Both the position numbers and the translations under genes were made by a program. The notes beneath the pieces are model-generated. The model was given only the letters and a program-made list of their open reading frames with translations, was not told the origin of the DNA and searched no databases. DNA of 64,000 bases from JADGGM01 sp027307005. Lineage in GTDB: Bacteria; Gemmatimonadota; Gemmatimonadetes; Gemmatimonadales; Gemmatimonadaceae. Positions 7,868 to 16,337 of this stretch are shown in pieces; position 1 is the first letter of the stretch, and every line of letters starts with the position of its first letter. The stretch covers positions 1 through 64,000 of the forward strand of contig DATIEP010000055.1 in NCBI GenBank assembly GCA_035455745.1, read 5' to 3'.

Positions 7868-8589
7868 CCGCCGCCGCCGTCACACCCGCTTCGGGTGAAC
7901 GCGTGCTCGTCGTGGATGACGAGCCGGACATCGTTGGACTCGTCGCGTATCACCTCGCCAAGACGGGGTACCGCGTGTCCACGGCATCGACGGGCGCCGA
8001 TGCGCTCACCATGGCGCGCGATGAGCATCCGGCGCTGATCGTGCTCGACCTGATGCTGCCCGGGATGTCGGGGTTCGAGGTGCTGGAGCAGCTGCGGGCG
8101 TCCGACAGCACACGGCACGTGGCGGTGTTGCTGCTGACGGCGCGCCGCGAAGAGGCGGACCGCATCCGCGGTCTCCTGTTAGGCGCAGACGACTATCTCA
8201 CCAAGCCGTTCAGCCCGCAGGAATTGGTGTTGCGGGTCGGCGCGATTCTGCGACGCGTGTCGGCTGCCGGCAATCCGGCAGCGGACCGGCTGGTGATCGG
8301 CCCGATCGCGATCGATCGTGCGGCGCACCGCGTGAGCGTGGAGGCGCAGGACATCGACTTGACGCCGACGGAGTATCGCCTGCTCCTCACGCTGGCCGAG
8401 CGGCGCGGACGCGTGCAGGGCCGCTCGCACCTGCTCGAAACGGTGTGGGACGCGGCGCCGGACATCCAGACGCGCACCGTCGACATGCACATTCAACGAC
8501 TGCGGGCCAAGCTTGGCGCCGCGTCGGATCTGATCGAGACGGTGCGCGGCTTCGGGTATCGGTTGCGGACACCCCGCGCGATCACGTGA
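7864..8589 (+). CDS. phoB: PhoB-type response regulator (OmpR family)
   Basis: The 241-residue protein has an N-terminal receiver with VLVVDDEPD, the phospho-acceptor Asp in LIVLDLMLPG, the conserved Thr/Lys in LLLTA and DDYLTKPFSP, and a C-terminal winged-helix domain (LTPTEYRLLLTLAERRGRV, ending RGFGYRL). I assign PhoB because it is coupled to a PhoR-like kinase by a GTGA overlap and sits directly before pst-phoU genes. The start at 7864 creates the ATGA overlap with udk and gives a normal N-terminus; an ATG at 7837 would add nine residues inside udk. Confidence 0.88.
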   Translation: MTAAAVTPASGERVLVVDDEPDIVGLVAYHLAKTGYRVSTASTGADALTMARDEHPALIVLDLMLPGMSGFEVLEQLRASDSTRHVAVLLLTARREEADRIRGLLLGADDYLTKPFSPQELVLRVGAILRRVSAAGNPAADRLVIGPIAIDRAAHRVSVEAQDIDLTPTEYRLLLTLAERRGRVQGRSHLLETVWDAAPDIQTRTVDMHIQRLRAKLGAASDLIETVRGFGYRLRTPRAIT

Positions 8590-10367
8590 GACTCGCGCGC
8601 CGTTTGTTCGCGGGCTTCGCGCTCGTGATCACGGTGCTCGCGATTCTCGTGGTCGTGATCAGCGGCCAGCGCCTGGCGCGCGAGCTGACGGCGCGGGAAA
8701 CCGACCAACTGCGACGCGAAGCGGAGCTGGTGGCGGCGGAGTGGACCGCGCATCCGTCCGCGGATCCCGAAACGATGGCGCACACCGCGGGCGCCGCGCT
8801 CGGCCATCGCGTCACGCTGATCGCGCCCGATGGCCGCGTGATCGGCGACTCGGAGTTCGCCGACGACGCGCTGCCGCATCTCGAGAATCACGCCGCGCGG
8901 CCCGAGGTCGCGGCGGCGCGCGCTCGCGGGACCGGCGTCGCGACGCGCGCGAGCCCGTCGCGCGGCGACTCGGAGCTCTACGTGGCGGTGGCCGCGCGGG
9001 TGGGCGTCGCGCGCGTGTCGGTGAGCACGGCGCAGTTAGGCGACATCGTGTCCAGCGCGCGCGACGACGTGGTGCTCTCGGCCCTGATCGCGCTGGTCGC
9101 CGCGTTGGCGCTCACCTTCGCGTTCTCGCGCGCCGTGACGCAGCCGATCGTCGAGCTGCGCGACGTGGCGCGCTCGCTCGCCGCCGGGGATCTGGCGCGG
9201 CGGCCGTCGTTGAGCGCGCCGGGCGAAGTCGGTGAGTTGGGCACCGCGATGCACCGCATGGCCGAGCAACTGGCGGCGCGGCTGCGCGAGCTGCAGGCGG
9301 AGCAGGAGCTGCTCGCCGCGGCCATCGAGTCGCTGCACGAAGGCTTGCTGGCGGTGGATGCGCAACGCCGGGTGGTCCGGCTCAACGACAGCGCCCGGCG
9401 CCTGCTGCGCGCGGATCGGCCCGTGCCGTTCTCGGTGGATCTCCTGCCGCGCGACGCGCTGCTGCGCGAAGCGTTGGGCGCTGCGTTAGCCGGGGAGCCG
9501 AGCGGCCCCAGCGAAACGGTGGTCTACGAGCGCACGGTCTCGATCACGGCTCGCCCGTTAGGCGACGGCGGGGCCGTGCTCGCGCTGCTCGACCTCACCG
9601 CCACCCGGCGACTCGAGTCGGTGCGCCGCGATTTCGTCGCCAACGTGTCGCACGAGCTCAAGACGCCGCTGACGGTCATCGGCGGGTTCGCCGAAACCAT
9701 CGTCACCGATGACGTGCCGGCCGAGCAGCGCGCGCAGTTCGCCGAAGCCATTCGCGCCAACGCCGAGCGCATGCGGCGCATCGTCGACGACCTGCTCGAT
9801 CTGTCGCGCATCGAATCCGGCGGATGGCGGCCGAACCCCGCCCCCGTCGACGTCGCCGCGATCGCCGACGACATCTTCCAAGCGACCCGCCGCGCACGCA
9901 CCGACCACGCGGTCACACTCGACGTCGCCATCGATCCGCGCGCGCCGACGGTGTACGCCGATCCCACTGCCCTGCACCAGGTCGTCGCCAACCTCGTCGA
10001 GAACGCGGTGCGGTACACGCCCGCCGGCGGTTCTGTCACCGTGTTCACCGCGCCGGCAGATGGCGGGGCCGGCACCTGGGTCGGCGTGCGCGACTCGGGA
10101 ATCGGCATCGCGGCCGAGCATCTGTCGCGCATCTTCGAACGCTTCTATCGCGTGGACCCGGGCCGGTCGCGGGACGCGGGCGGCACAGGGTTAGGCCTGG
10201 CCATCGTGCGGCATCTCGTCGAGGCGCACGCCGGCCGCGTGGAAGCGGACAGCGCGCCGGGTCGCGGCACCACGGTCCGCGCGCTCTTCCCCGCCGGGCC
10301 CGCCCCCCCGGCTGGTGATGCCGACGCGGCGCGCGATCCGCGCCGCCTGGCTGTGACGGGCCCGTGA
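8586..10367 (+). CDS. phoR: PhoR-type phosphate sensor histidine kinase
   Basis: The protein has 593 residues. A transmembrane segment lies at about 8-26, a periplasmic stretch of about 130 residues follows, the second membrane segment is at about 160-180, and then come HAMP and a PAS-like region. HisKA has the phospho-acceptor His near residue 356 (FVANVSHELKTPL), and the ATPase domain shows NLVENAVRYTP, DSGIGI and GTGLGLAIV. The RRDFVANVSHELKTPL box is the classic PhoR form. The GTG at 8586 overlaps the phoB stop as GTGA. The long periplasmic region differs from E. coli PhoR, which has almost none, and resembles PhoR of Gram-positive and other phyla. It would act on PhoB with input from Pst/PhoU. 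Confidence 0.88.
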   Translation: MRLARRLFAGFALVITVLAILVVVISGQRLARELTARETDQLRREAELVAAEWTAHPSADPETMAHTAGAALGHRVTLIAPDGRVIGDSEFADDALPHLENHAARPEVAAARARGTGVATRASPSRGDSELYVAVAARVGVARVSVSTAQLGDIVSSARDDVVLSALIALVAALALTFAFSRAVTQPIVELRDVARSLAAGDLARRPSLSAPGEVGELGTAMHRMAEQLAARLRELQAEQELLAAAIESLHEGLLAVDAQRRVVRLNDSARRLLRADRPVPFSVDLLPRDALLREALGAALAGEPSGPSETVVYERTVSITARPLGDGGAVLALLDLTATRRLESVRRDFVANVSHELKTPLTVIGGFAETIVTDDVPAEQRAQFAEAIRANAERMRRIVDDLLDLSRIESGGWRPNPAPVDVAAIADDIFQATRRARTDHAVTLDVAIDPRAPTVYADPTALHQVVANLVENAVRYTPAGGSVTVFTAPADGGAGTWVGVRDSGIGIAAEHLSRIFERFYRVDPGRSRDAGGTGLGLAIVRHLVEAHAGRVEADSAPGRGTTVRALFPAGPAPPAGDADAARDPRRLAVTGP

Positions 10368-10434
10368 CCCGAACGACGTCGCGAGCGTGATCTGCACCAC
10401 GCATCCATTCACGATCCGAAAACGGAGTGAATGT

Positions 10435-10800
10435 ATGCTGTGGTCTCCGCAGGTCGCCATCGAGGCACATCCGCAGAGCGCAACGGTCTATCTCACCGGC
10501 CGGGTGTCCGTCGCCGCGCTGATCGGTGTCCTTCGCCGGTGCGACTCGCTGCCTAACGGCGTCTGGTTGCTGCGCGTGGATGCGTCGGCGGCCGAGCCGT
10601 TGGACGCCGGCGCGCACGCGATCCTGATGCACGGACTGCGCCGGTGGCGGGCCGCGCGCAGCGGCGCGGCACAATCGAGTCCCGCCCATTTCCTCTGTCT
10701 CATGCGCGACGCGCGCGACCGAGCACGCCGTGACCCGACCGTGACACGGTCACGGTCCTTGCGTTACGCCGCCGATGCACCGTTCCACACAACAACTTGA
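10435..10800 (+). CDS. Small STAS-like protein of unknown function between phoR and pstS
   Basis: The frame encodes 121 residues, starting at an ATG with a good ribosome site (GGAGTG) about six bases ahead. The pattern VYLTGRVSVAALIGVLRRC followed by WLLRVDASAAEPLDAG resembles the beta-alpha organisation of STAS (anti-sigma-antagonist) domains, with no obvious Ser/Thr phosphorylation site of the SpoIIAA kind. The C-terminal 35 residues are Arg-rich and probably disordered. The stop is 12 bases before the pstS1 GTG, so it belongs to the Pho operon. A candidate Pho box lies inside its 3' end. I cannot assign a family with confidence. Confidence 0.6.
   Translation: MLWSPQVAIEAHPQSATVYLTGRVSVAALIGVLRRCDSLPNGVWLLRVDASAAEPLDAGAHAILMHGLRRWRAARSGAAQSSPAHFLCLMRDARDRARRDPTVTRSRSLRYAADAPFHTTT
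10728..10756 (+). promoter_or_regulatory. Candidate Pho box upstream of pstS1
   Basis: CCGTGAC at 10728-10734 is repeated exactly at 10739-10745, giving the 7-4-7 direct repeat and 11-bp period expected of PhoB sites; the GTGAC core matches the complement of the E. coli half-site. TCACGGT at 10750-10756 adds an inverted half, so CGTGAC-ACG-GTCACG is also a perfect dyad. The site lies about 57-85 bp before the pstS1 start, inside the end of the STAS-like gene. Confidence 0.45.
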
Positions 10801-10812
10801 GAGGAGCTTCTC

Positions 10813-11859
10813 GTGACTGACAGGTTCACGCGTGCCGCAGCCTTGGGCCTCACGGCCGTTTCGATCGCTGCTGCGACCGCCATCGCGCAGGGCGCCGACC
10901 TGACCGGAGCCGGATCCAGCTTCGCCTATCCGATCTACTCGAAGTGGGCGTCGATCTACGCCGAGAAGACCGGAGTGAAAATCAATTATCAGTCGATCGG
11001 GTCGAGTGGCGGCATTCGCCAGCTCTCCGATGAAACCGTCGACTTCGGCGCATCGGATGGGCCGATGACCGACGAGCAGATGTCCAAGGCCAAGGGCGGC
11101 CCGATCCTGCATATTCCGACCGTGCTGGGCGCGGTGGCGATCACGTACAACCTGGCCGACATCCAACGGCCCTTGCGCCTCACCGGCCAGGTGCTCGGCG
11201 ACATCTATCTCGGCAAGGTCACGAAGTGGAACGATGCGTCGATCACCGCGCTCAATCCGGGCGTGAAGCTTCCCGGTTCGGACATCGTGGTCGTGCACCG
11301 TTCCGACGGCAGCGGCACCTCGTACATCTTCACCGACTATCTGTCGACCGTGAATCCGGCGTGGGCGAGCGGCCCGGGCACGGCGCAGTCGATCAACTGG
11401 CCGGTTGGGTTAGGCGGCAAGGGCAGCGAGGGCGTGACCGGCCAGGTGAAACAGACGCCGGGCGCGATCGGCTACGTCGAGCTGTCGTATGCGAAAGAGA
11501 ATCATCTGCCGACGGCGCTGATCAGGAACGCCGCCGGCCAGTGGGTTGCGCCGACCATCGCCGGCGTCACCGAGGCCGCCGCCGGCGCCGCGGCGAAGCT
11601 TCCGGCCAACACCGATTTCCGGATCTCGATCGTGAACGCGCCGGGACGGGCCGCCTATCCGATTTCGTCGTTCACGTGGGTGCTGCTGTACAAGCGTCCG
11701 GTCGATGCGAAGAAGGGCAAGCAGCTGGTCGACTTCCTCCGTTGGGCAATTCACGATGGCGAACGGGAAGCGCCGTCGCTCGACTATGCGCCGCTGCCGC
11801 CGTCGATGGTGGCCATGCTCGACAAGCGGCTGAACGAGGTCAACGTCGCGTCCAAGTAG
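10813..11859 (+). CDS. pstS: Phosphate ABC transporter substrate-binding protein, PstS (first copy)
   Basis: The 348-residue periplasmic protein captures inorganic phosphate for the PstCAB transporter. A Sec signal peptide (about 26 residues, ending AIAQG) precedes the mature DLTGAGSSFAYPIYSKW. Phosphate-binding motifs are visible: GSSGGIRQL, the VDFGASDGPM loop and HRSDGSGTSYIF. The GTG start at 10813 is preceded by GAGGAG at good spacing. It has no lipobox, in contrast to the second copy at 13348, so this copy is probably soluble. It is followed by an outer-membrane porin gene. Confidence 0.95.
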   Translation: MTDRFTRAAALGLTAVSIAAATAIAQGADLTGAGSSFAYPIYSKWASIYAEKTGVKINYQSIGSSGGIRQLSDETVDFGASDGPMTDEQMSKAKGGPILHIPTVLGAVAITYNLADIQRPLRLTGQVLGDIYLGKVTKWNDASITALNPGVKLPGSDIVVVHRSDGSGTSYIFTDYLSTVNPAWASGPGTAQSINWPVGLGGKGSEGVTGQVKQTPGAIGYVELSYAKENHLPTALIRNAAGQWVAPTIAGVTEAAAGAAAKLPANTDFRISIVNAPGRAAYPISSFTWVLLYKRPVDAKKGKQLVDFLRWAIHDGEREAPSLDYAPLPPSMVAMLDKRLNEVNVASK

Positions 11860-11901
11860 CACTCACTTCGATCCCGGCACCTTCACTCTCGACGACAATC
11901 C

Positions 11902-13080
11902 ATGCCCACGTTCCGCCCGTTGCTCGCCGCGGCCGCGGCGATACTCCTCGCTGTGCCTCACGCACGCGCCCAACAGTATGCGAAGGATTCCACGAAGGCC
12001 GACACCGCCGCCACGAAGCCGAAGACGCCGGCGCTCGATTTCTCGGGGTGGCTCTTCGGCAACTACCAGGTCGAAACCGATGATGCGTCGCAGAAGGCCA
12101 ACGGCGGCAGCCACGCCAACAAGTTCGACATCGAACGTGCGTACCTGACGTTCAAGATGCCGGCCGGGAAGCGGATGAGCGTTCGCATCACGACGGACAT
12201 CCAGCAGGGCCAGGGCGATGCCAACGCGTACCAGGGATGGTTCGTGCGACTCAAGTATGGCTATCTGCAGTGGGATTACGCGCTGCCGGACTCGAACGGA
12301 TTCTCGGCGCTGGCGCGATTCGGCATGCTGCACACCGTCGTGATCGACCACGAGGAAGGCTTCTGGCCCCGCTGGGTCTCGAAGACGTCGCTCGACCGGC
12401 TGAGCTTCTTCTCCTCGGCGGACCTCGGCGCGGCGACGCAGCTGACGCTGCCGCACAAGTTCGGCGAAGTCTACGGCACGATCACCAACGGCGCGGGCTA
12501 CCAGGCGCCCGAGGCGAACAGCTTCAAGGACTTCGCGCTCCGCGTGTCGCTCACGCCGTTCGGCCAGTCCAACAGCTACTTCAAGACGCTGACGATCTCT
12601 CCCTGGGGCTACTTCGGGAACAACGCCAGCTCGTTCGTGAACGACCCGACGAATCCGATCTCGAGCGGCCTGGCGAAAAACCGCTACGGCGTGTTCGTCG
12701 GCATCAAGGACCGGCGGGCTCAGTTAGGCGGAGAGTGGGCGGAAAAGAAGGATGACTCGGATGCCGGGAGCCCGGACGCCCTGGATCAGATCGTGACCAC
12801 GACCACCGGCCGGTTGTACGATGGCTTCGCCGTGCTCCGTCCCTTGGAGTGGGGCAGCAATCACGGCACGGTTCCGTCGATCGGCATTCTGGCGCGCTAC
12901 GACCACTTCACGCCCAGCACCGCGGCCAGCGGATATCAGGAGTTCTGGGTCGGCGGCATTTTCTGGGACACCACGCCCAAGACCTCGTTCTCGCTCGACT
13001 ACCAGAAGACGACGCCGAAGGGCGGCCTGTCCGGGAATCCGACGGAGCTGTGGTTCATCCATTGGCAGGTGCTGTTCTGA
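11902..13080 (+). CDS. Outer-membrane porin, phosphate-selective OprO/OprP-like
   Basis: The 392-residue protein has a signal peptide ending HARAQQ, then a short linker and a barrel-like sequence rich in alternating hydrophobic residues and aromatic girdle positions (for example FDIERAYLTFKMPAGKRMSVRI and LWFIHWQVLF at the end, finishing in Phe as barrel proteins do). Placement between two pstS genes strongly suggests phosphate or polyphosphate passage across the outer membrane. The OprO/OprP relationship is inferred from context and general pattern rather than from a diagnostic motif. It lies 42 bases after pstS1 and is followed by a strong inverted repeat at 13137-13198. Confidence 0.8.
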   Translation: MPTFRPLLAAAAAILLAVPHARAQQYAKDSTKADTAATKPKTPALDFSGWLFGNYQVETDDASQKANGGSHANKFDIERAYLTFKMPAGKRMSVRITTDIQQGQGDANAYQGWFVRLKYGYLQWDYALPDSNGFSALARFGMLHTVVIDHEEGFWPRWVSKTSLDRLSFFSSADLGAATQLTLPHKFGEVYGTITNGAGYQAPEANSFKDFALRVSLTPFGQSNSYFKTLTISPWGYFGNNASSFVNDPTNPISSGLAKNRYGVFVGIKDRRAQLGGEWAEKKDDSDAGSPDALDQIVTTTTGRLYDGFAVLRPLEWGSNHGTVPSIGILARYDHFTPSTAASGYQEFWVGGIFWDTTPKTSFSLDYQKTTPKGGLSGNPTELWFIHWQVLF

Positions 13081-13136
13081 TCGGAGCGAAGCGCGGGCCA
13101 CCGTTAGGCGCCCGTGAGTGATCGGGAATCGTGAGA

Positions 13137-13198
13137 CGGCCGCTGCGCGGCCTCCGGGCGGGAACCTCCATGTTCCTCCTGGGTCCGTGCAGCGGCCG
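13137..13198 (+). repeat. Large inverted repeat between porin and pstS2
   Basis: CGGCCGCTGC at 13137-13146 pairs perfectly with GCAGCGGCCG at 13189-13198. A second small stem, GGAAC with GTTCC, lies inside (13161-13165 and 13172-13176). There is no T-run after it. It could end the pstS1-porin transcript in part, stabilise an mRNA end, or be a structured leader for pstS2. This sets the two pstS units apart. Confidence 0.6.
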
Positions 13199-13243
13199 GT
13201 TCGTCTGCCCAGCGACGCGCGATCCGGAGCGCACTCAACGCGT

Positions 13244-13261
13244 CCGTGACGATGTCGTTAC
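13244..13261 (+). promoter_or_regulatory. Candidate Pho box upstream of pstS2
   Basis: CCGTGAC, GATG, TCGTTAC forms a 7-4-7 direct repeat with an 11-bp period. The first half is identical to both repeats before pstS1. It lies 87-104 bp before the pstS2 start, in the only sizeable intergenic gap within the Pho gene series, so a second PhoB-controlled promoter is plausible. Confidence 0.4.
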
Positions 13262-13347
13262 AGCCCGCGTGCTGAACCGCGCGAGGGCGTCATGCACCTT
13301 TCTCTCGTGCACGTCCCACGACACCGGTTTCCGGGAGCTCTGACATC

Positions 13348-14427
13348 GTGACCCTTCGCAGGACAGCCACAATTGCGGTCGTCGCCATGGTTCTGTCCGC
13401 TTGCGGCGGCGGGTCGCCGAGCCGCACCGCCTCGGGCGACGCGCCTCACGCAACGGCCGGCGCCGGCGTCGACCTCACGGGCGCCGGTGCGACCTTCCCC
13501 TATCCGATTTACAGCAAGTGGTTCTCCGACTACGCCCAAGAGACCGGGGTCCGGATCAACTACCAATCGATCGGGTCGGGCGGCGGTATCCGCCAGTTGA
13601 GCGAAGGGACGGTCGATTTCGGCGCATCCGACGCGCCCATGTCGGACGACGAGCTTGCCAAGGCCAAATCTCCCGTGATGCACTTTCCGACCGTGATCGG
13701 CGCGGTCGCGGTGACGTACAATCTGCCGGCGGTCACGACGCCGATCCGCCTGAGCGGCGACATGCTCGCCGACATGTTCCTCGGGCACATCACCAAATGG
13801 AACGACAGCCGGATCAGAGCGGCAAATCCGGGTGTGGCGCTGCCGGCCGCCGACGTGCTGGTCGTCCACCGGGCCGAGGCCAGCGGCACGACGTACATCT
13901 TCTCCGATTATCTGTCGGCCGTTAGTCCGGAGTGGGCGCGCGCGCCGGGCATAGGCAAGGAGCTGTCCTGGCCGGTTGGCATCGGCGCAAAAGGAAACGA
14001 AGGCGTCGCCGGCCAGGTGAAGCAGACACCGGGCGCCATCGCCTATGTCGAGTTGGCCTACGCGGAGCAGAACCATCTGCCCACGGCCCGGATCGAGAAC
14101 GCCTCCGGCGCGTTCGTTGCGCCGTCGATGGAGTCGGCCACCGCCGCGGCGGCGGGCGTCGCGGAACGCCTGCCTAACAACACCGACTACCGCATCTCCA
14201 TCGTGAATGCGCCGGGCGCAGACGCGTATCCGATCGCGTCGTTCACCTGGCTGCTCGTGTACCGCACGCAGCGCGACGCGACCAAGGCAAAAAAACTGAA
14301 AGATTTCCTGCACTGGTATCTGCACTCCGGGGAAGGCAGCGCGGCGTCGCTCGATTATGCGCCGCTCCCGGATGCGATGCGGACGCGGCTCGATGCGCGC
14401 GTCGACTCCGTCGGCGGCGGCACGTGA
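13348..14427 (+). CDS. pstS: Phosphate ABC transporter substrate-binding lipoprotein, PstS (second copy)
   Basis: The 359-residue protein has a lipoprotein signal with lipobox LSAC (Cys at about residue 19), a Ser/Gly/Ala-rich linker, and a mature domain close to the first PstS: DLTGAGATFPYPIYSKW, GSGGGIRQL, VDFGASDAPM and HRAEASGTTYIF. The GTG start at 13348 gives the signal directly. Its stop overlaps the pstC GTG. Compared with the first copy it is membrane-anchored and its binding loop reads AEASGTT instead of SDGSGTS, so the two may differ in affinity or partner. It directly precedes the membrane components. Confidence 0.95.
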   Translation: MTLRRTATIAVVAMVLSACGGGSPSRTASGDAPHATAGAGVDLTGAGATFPYPIYSKWFSDYAQETGVRINYQSIGSGGGIRQLSEGTVDFGASDAPMSDDELAKAKSPVMHFPTVIGAVAVTYNLPAVTTPIRLSGDMLADMFLGHITKWNDSRIRAANPGVALPAADVLVVHRAEASGTTYIFSDYLSAVSPEWARAPGIGKELSWPVGIGAKGNEGVAGQVKQTPGAIAYVELAYAEQNHLPTARIENASGAFVAPSMESATAAAAGVAERLPNNTDYRISIVNAPGADAYPIASFTWLLVYRTQRDATKAKKLKDFLHWYLHSGEGSAASLDYAPLPDAMRTRLDARVDSVGGGT

Positions 14428-15422
14428 GCACCGCCCCGATGTCGCCAACGGTGCTGATGGCCGACAACGGACCGGGTACGGTGGTCCGAATTCACGGCCG
14501 TCACGTGGGTGATCGTGTGTACCGCGGGACGATCACCTTCTTCGCGGTGTGCGTGCCGTTGCTGGTGGCGCTGATCGCCTGGGAAATCGCAGTGGCGGGC
14601 TGGCCCACGTTCCGGCACTTCGGTCTCTCGTTCCTCACGTCGAGCGACTGGGATCCGGTCAAAGAGCGCTTCGGGGCGGCGCCGGCGATCTACGGCACGC
14701 TCGTCTCGTCCGCCATTGCGTTAGTCATTGCGACGCCGCTCGCCGTGGGTGTCTCGGTGTTCCTGTCCGAGTGCGCTCCGCGGTGGATGCGGCAGCCGGT
14801 CGGGTTTCTCGTCGACCTGCTGGCGGCGATCCCCAGCGTCGTGTACGGCCTCTGGGGCATCTTCGTGCTGTTGCCGCTGCTGCGCGATCCCGTGATGCCG
14901 TTCCTGCGCGACACGCTCGACCTGGGGAAGACGCCGTTCTTCAGCGGCCCGGCGTACGGACCGAGCATGCTGGCCGCCGGGCTCATCCTGGCGATCATGG
15001 TGCTGCCGTACATCGCCTCGGTGTCGCGCGAGGTGCTGCTCGCGGTGCCCCGCGCGCAGCGCGAAGCGGCGCTTGCGTTAGGCGCGACGCGATGGGAGAC
15101 CATCTGGCGCGCCGTCGTGCCCTATGCCAGGTCGGGCATCATCGGCGGGATCATCCTCGGGCTGGGTAGAGCGTTAGGCGAGACCATGGCCGTGACGATG
15201 CTCATCGGCAACCGCCAGCAGATCTCGGCGTCGCTTCTCGCGCCCGGGTACACGATGGCGTCGCTCATCGCCAACGAGTTCAGCGAGGCGAGCAGCGACG
15301 CGCACCTGTCCGCGCTGATGGCCGTCGGCTTCACGCTGCTCGTCATCACGATCATCGTCAACGCAGTCGCCCGCTGGCTGGTGTGGCGCGTCGGCGGCGG
15401 CGCCGCCTCGAAACCGCTATGA
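14424..15422 (+). CDS. pstC: Phosphate ABC transporter permease PstC
   Basis: This 332-residue inner-membrane protein is one half of the phosphate channel. It has about six hydrophobic segments and the permease family EAA loop (QREAALALGATRWETIWRAVVP) that docks on PstB. The segment AIPSVVYGLWGIFVLLP is typical of PstC. The GTG at 14424 overlaps the pstS2 stop. Its TGA overlaps the ATG of pstA. The N-terminal 30 residues before the first membrane segment are cytoplasmic and variable. Confidence 0.95.
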   Translation: MSTAPMSPTVLMADNGPGTVVRIHGRHVGDRVYRGTITFFAVCVPLLVALIAWEIAVAGWPTFRHFGLSFLTSSDWDPVKERFGAAPAIYGTLVSSAIALVIATPLAVGVSVFLSECAPRWMRQPVGFLVDLLAAIPSVVYGLWGIFVLLPLLRDPVMPFLRDTLDLGKTPFFSGPAYGPSMLAAGLILAIMVLPYIASVSREVLLAVPRAQREAALALGATRWETIWRAVVPYARSGIIGGIILGLGRALGETMAVTMLIGNRQQISASLLAPGYTMASLIANEFSEASSDAHLSALMAVGFTLLVITIIVNAVARWLVWRVGGGAASKPL

Positions 15423-16336
15423 CCGCCGGCGTCGTTCACGCCCAACGGCCGAGCGCGCGGCAGCGGGCAGTGAGCGCACGCGCGCGGGGCAGGCTCGCGC
15501 GGCGGCGCGCGGTGAGCGCGATCATGCTCGCCGTGCTCGCGACCGCGGCGGTGGTCACCGTGCTGCCGCTCCTCTTCATCCTCTTTCATCTCGCCGCCAA
15601 GGGCGCCTCGTCGCTGAATCTGGCGTTCTTCACGCACATGCCCCAGCCCGTGGGCGAAGCGGGCGGCGGAATGGCAAATGCGATCGCCGGCACGCTCATC
15701 GTCATCGGACTCGCGTTGGCGTGCGGCCTCCCGGTGGGCGTGGGCGCCGGGCTGTATCTCGCCGAGCATCGCGGGACGTGGCTCGCCAACGGCGTGCGAT
15801 TCCTGTCCGATGTGCTCAACGGACTGCCGTCGATCGTGATGGGGATCTTCGCCTGGCAATTCCTCGTGCGGCCGGTGGGCCACTTCTCGGCGCTGTCGGG
15901 CGGCGTTGCGTTAGGCGCAATGATGATCCCCATGATCGCGCGGACCACCGAGGAGATGGTGCGCACCGTTCCACCGTCGCTGCGCGAAGCCGCGCTCGCG
16001 TTGGGCTACGCGCACTGGCGCACCGGCCTCACGATCGTCCTGCGCACCGCGAGCGCCGGCATCGTGACCGGTGTGCTCGTTGCGCTGGCCCGCGTTGCCG
16101 GCGAAACCGCGCCGCTGCTCTTCACGGCGTTCGGCAATCAGTTCTGGTCCACATCGATCACGCAGCCGATCGCGGCGCTGCCCCTCCAGATCTTCAATTA
16201 TGCGATCAGTCCCTACGACGACTGGCACCGGCTCGCCTGGGCGGGCGCCCTGGTCCTCATCGCGCTCATCCTCGTCATCAGTCTCGTCGCCCGCTTCGCC
16301 ACCCGGGTACGCTTCGATACGGGAAGCGGCGATTGA
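15419..16336 (+). CDS. pstA: Phosphate ABC transporter permease PstA
   Basis: This 305-residue inner-membrane partner of PstC has about six membrane segments, the NGLPSIVMGIFAW motif and an EAA loop (LREAALALGYAHWRTGLTIVLR). The start at 15419 forms an ATGA overlap with pstC; an upstream ATG at 15383 would add 12 Arg-rich residues inside pstC and is less likely. The N-terminal 35 residues are strongly basic, which fits the cytoplasmic side. Confidence 0.95.
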   Translation: MTAGVVHAQRPSARQRAVSARARGRLARRRAVSAIMLAVLATAAVVTVLPLLFILFHLAAKGASSLNLAFFTHMPQPVGEAGGGMANAIAGTLIVIGLALACGLPVGVGAGLYLAEHRGTWLANGVRFLSDVLNGLPSIVMGIFAWQFLVRPVGHFSALSGGVALGAMMIPMIARTTEEMVRTVPPSLREAALALGYAHWRTGLTIVLRTASAGIVTGVLVALARVAGETAPLLFTAFGNQFWSTSITQPIAALPLQIFNYAISPYDDWHRLAWAGALVLIALILVISLVARFATRVRFDTGSGD

Positions 16337-16337
16337 C

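Noticed and set aside
13131..13343. A 70-codon frame between the porin and pstS2
   Set aside because: It reads through the inverted repeat and candidate Pho box, with no plausible ribosome site or conserved look.
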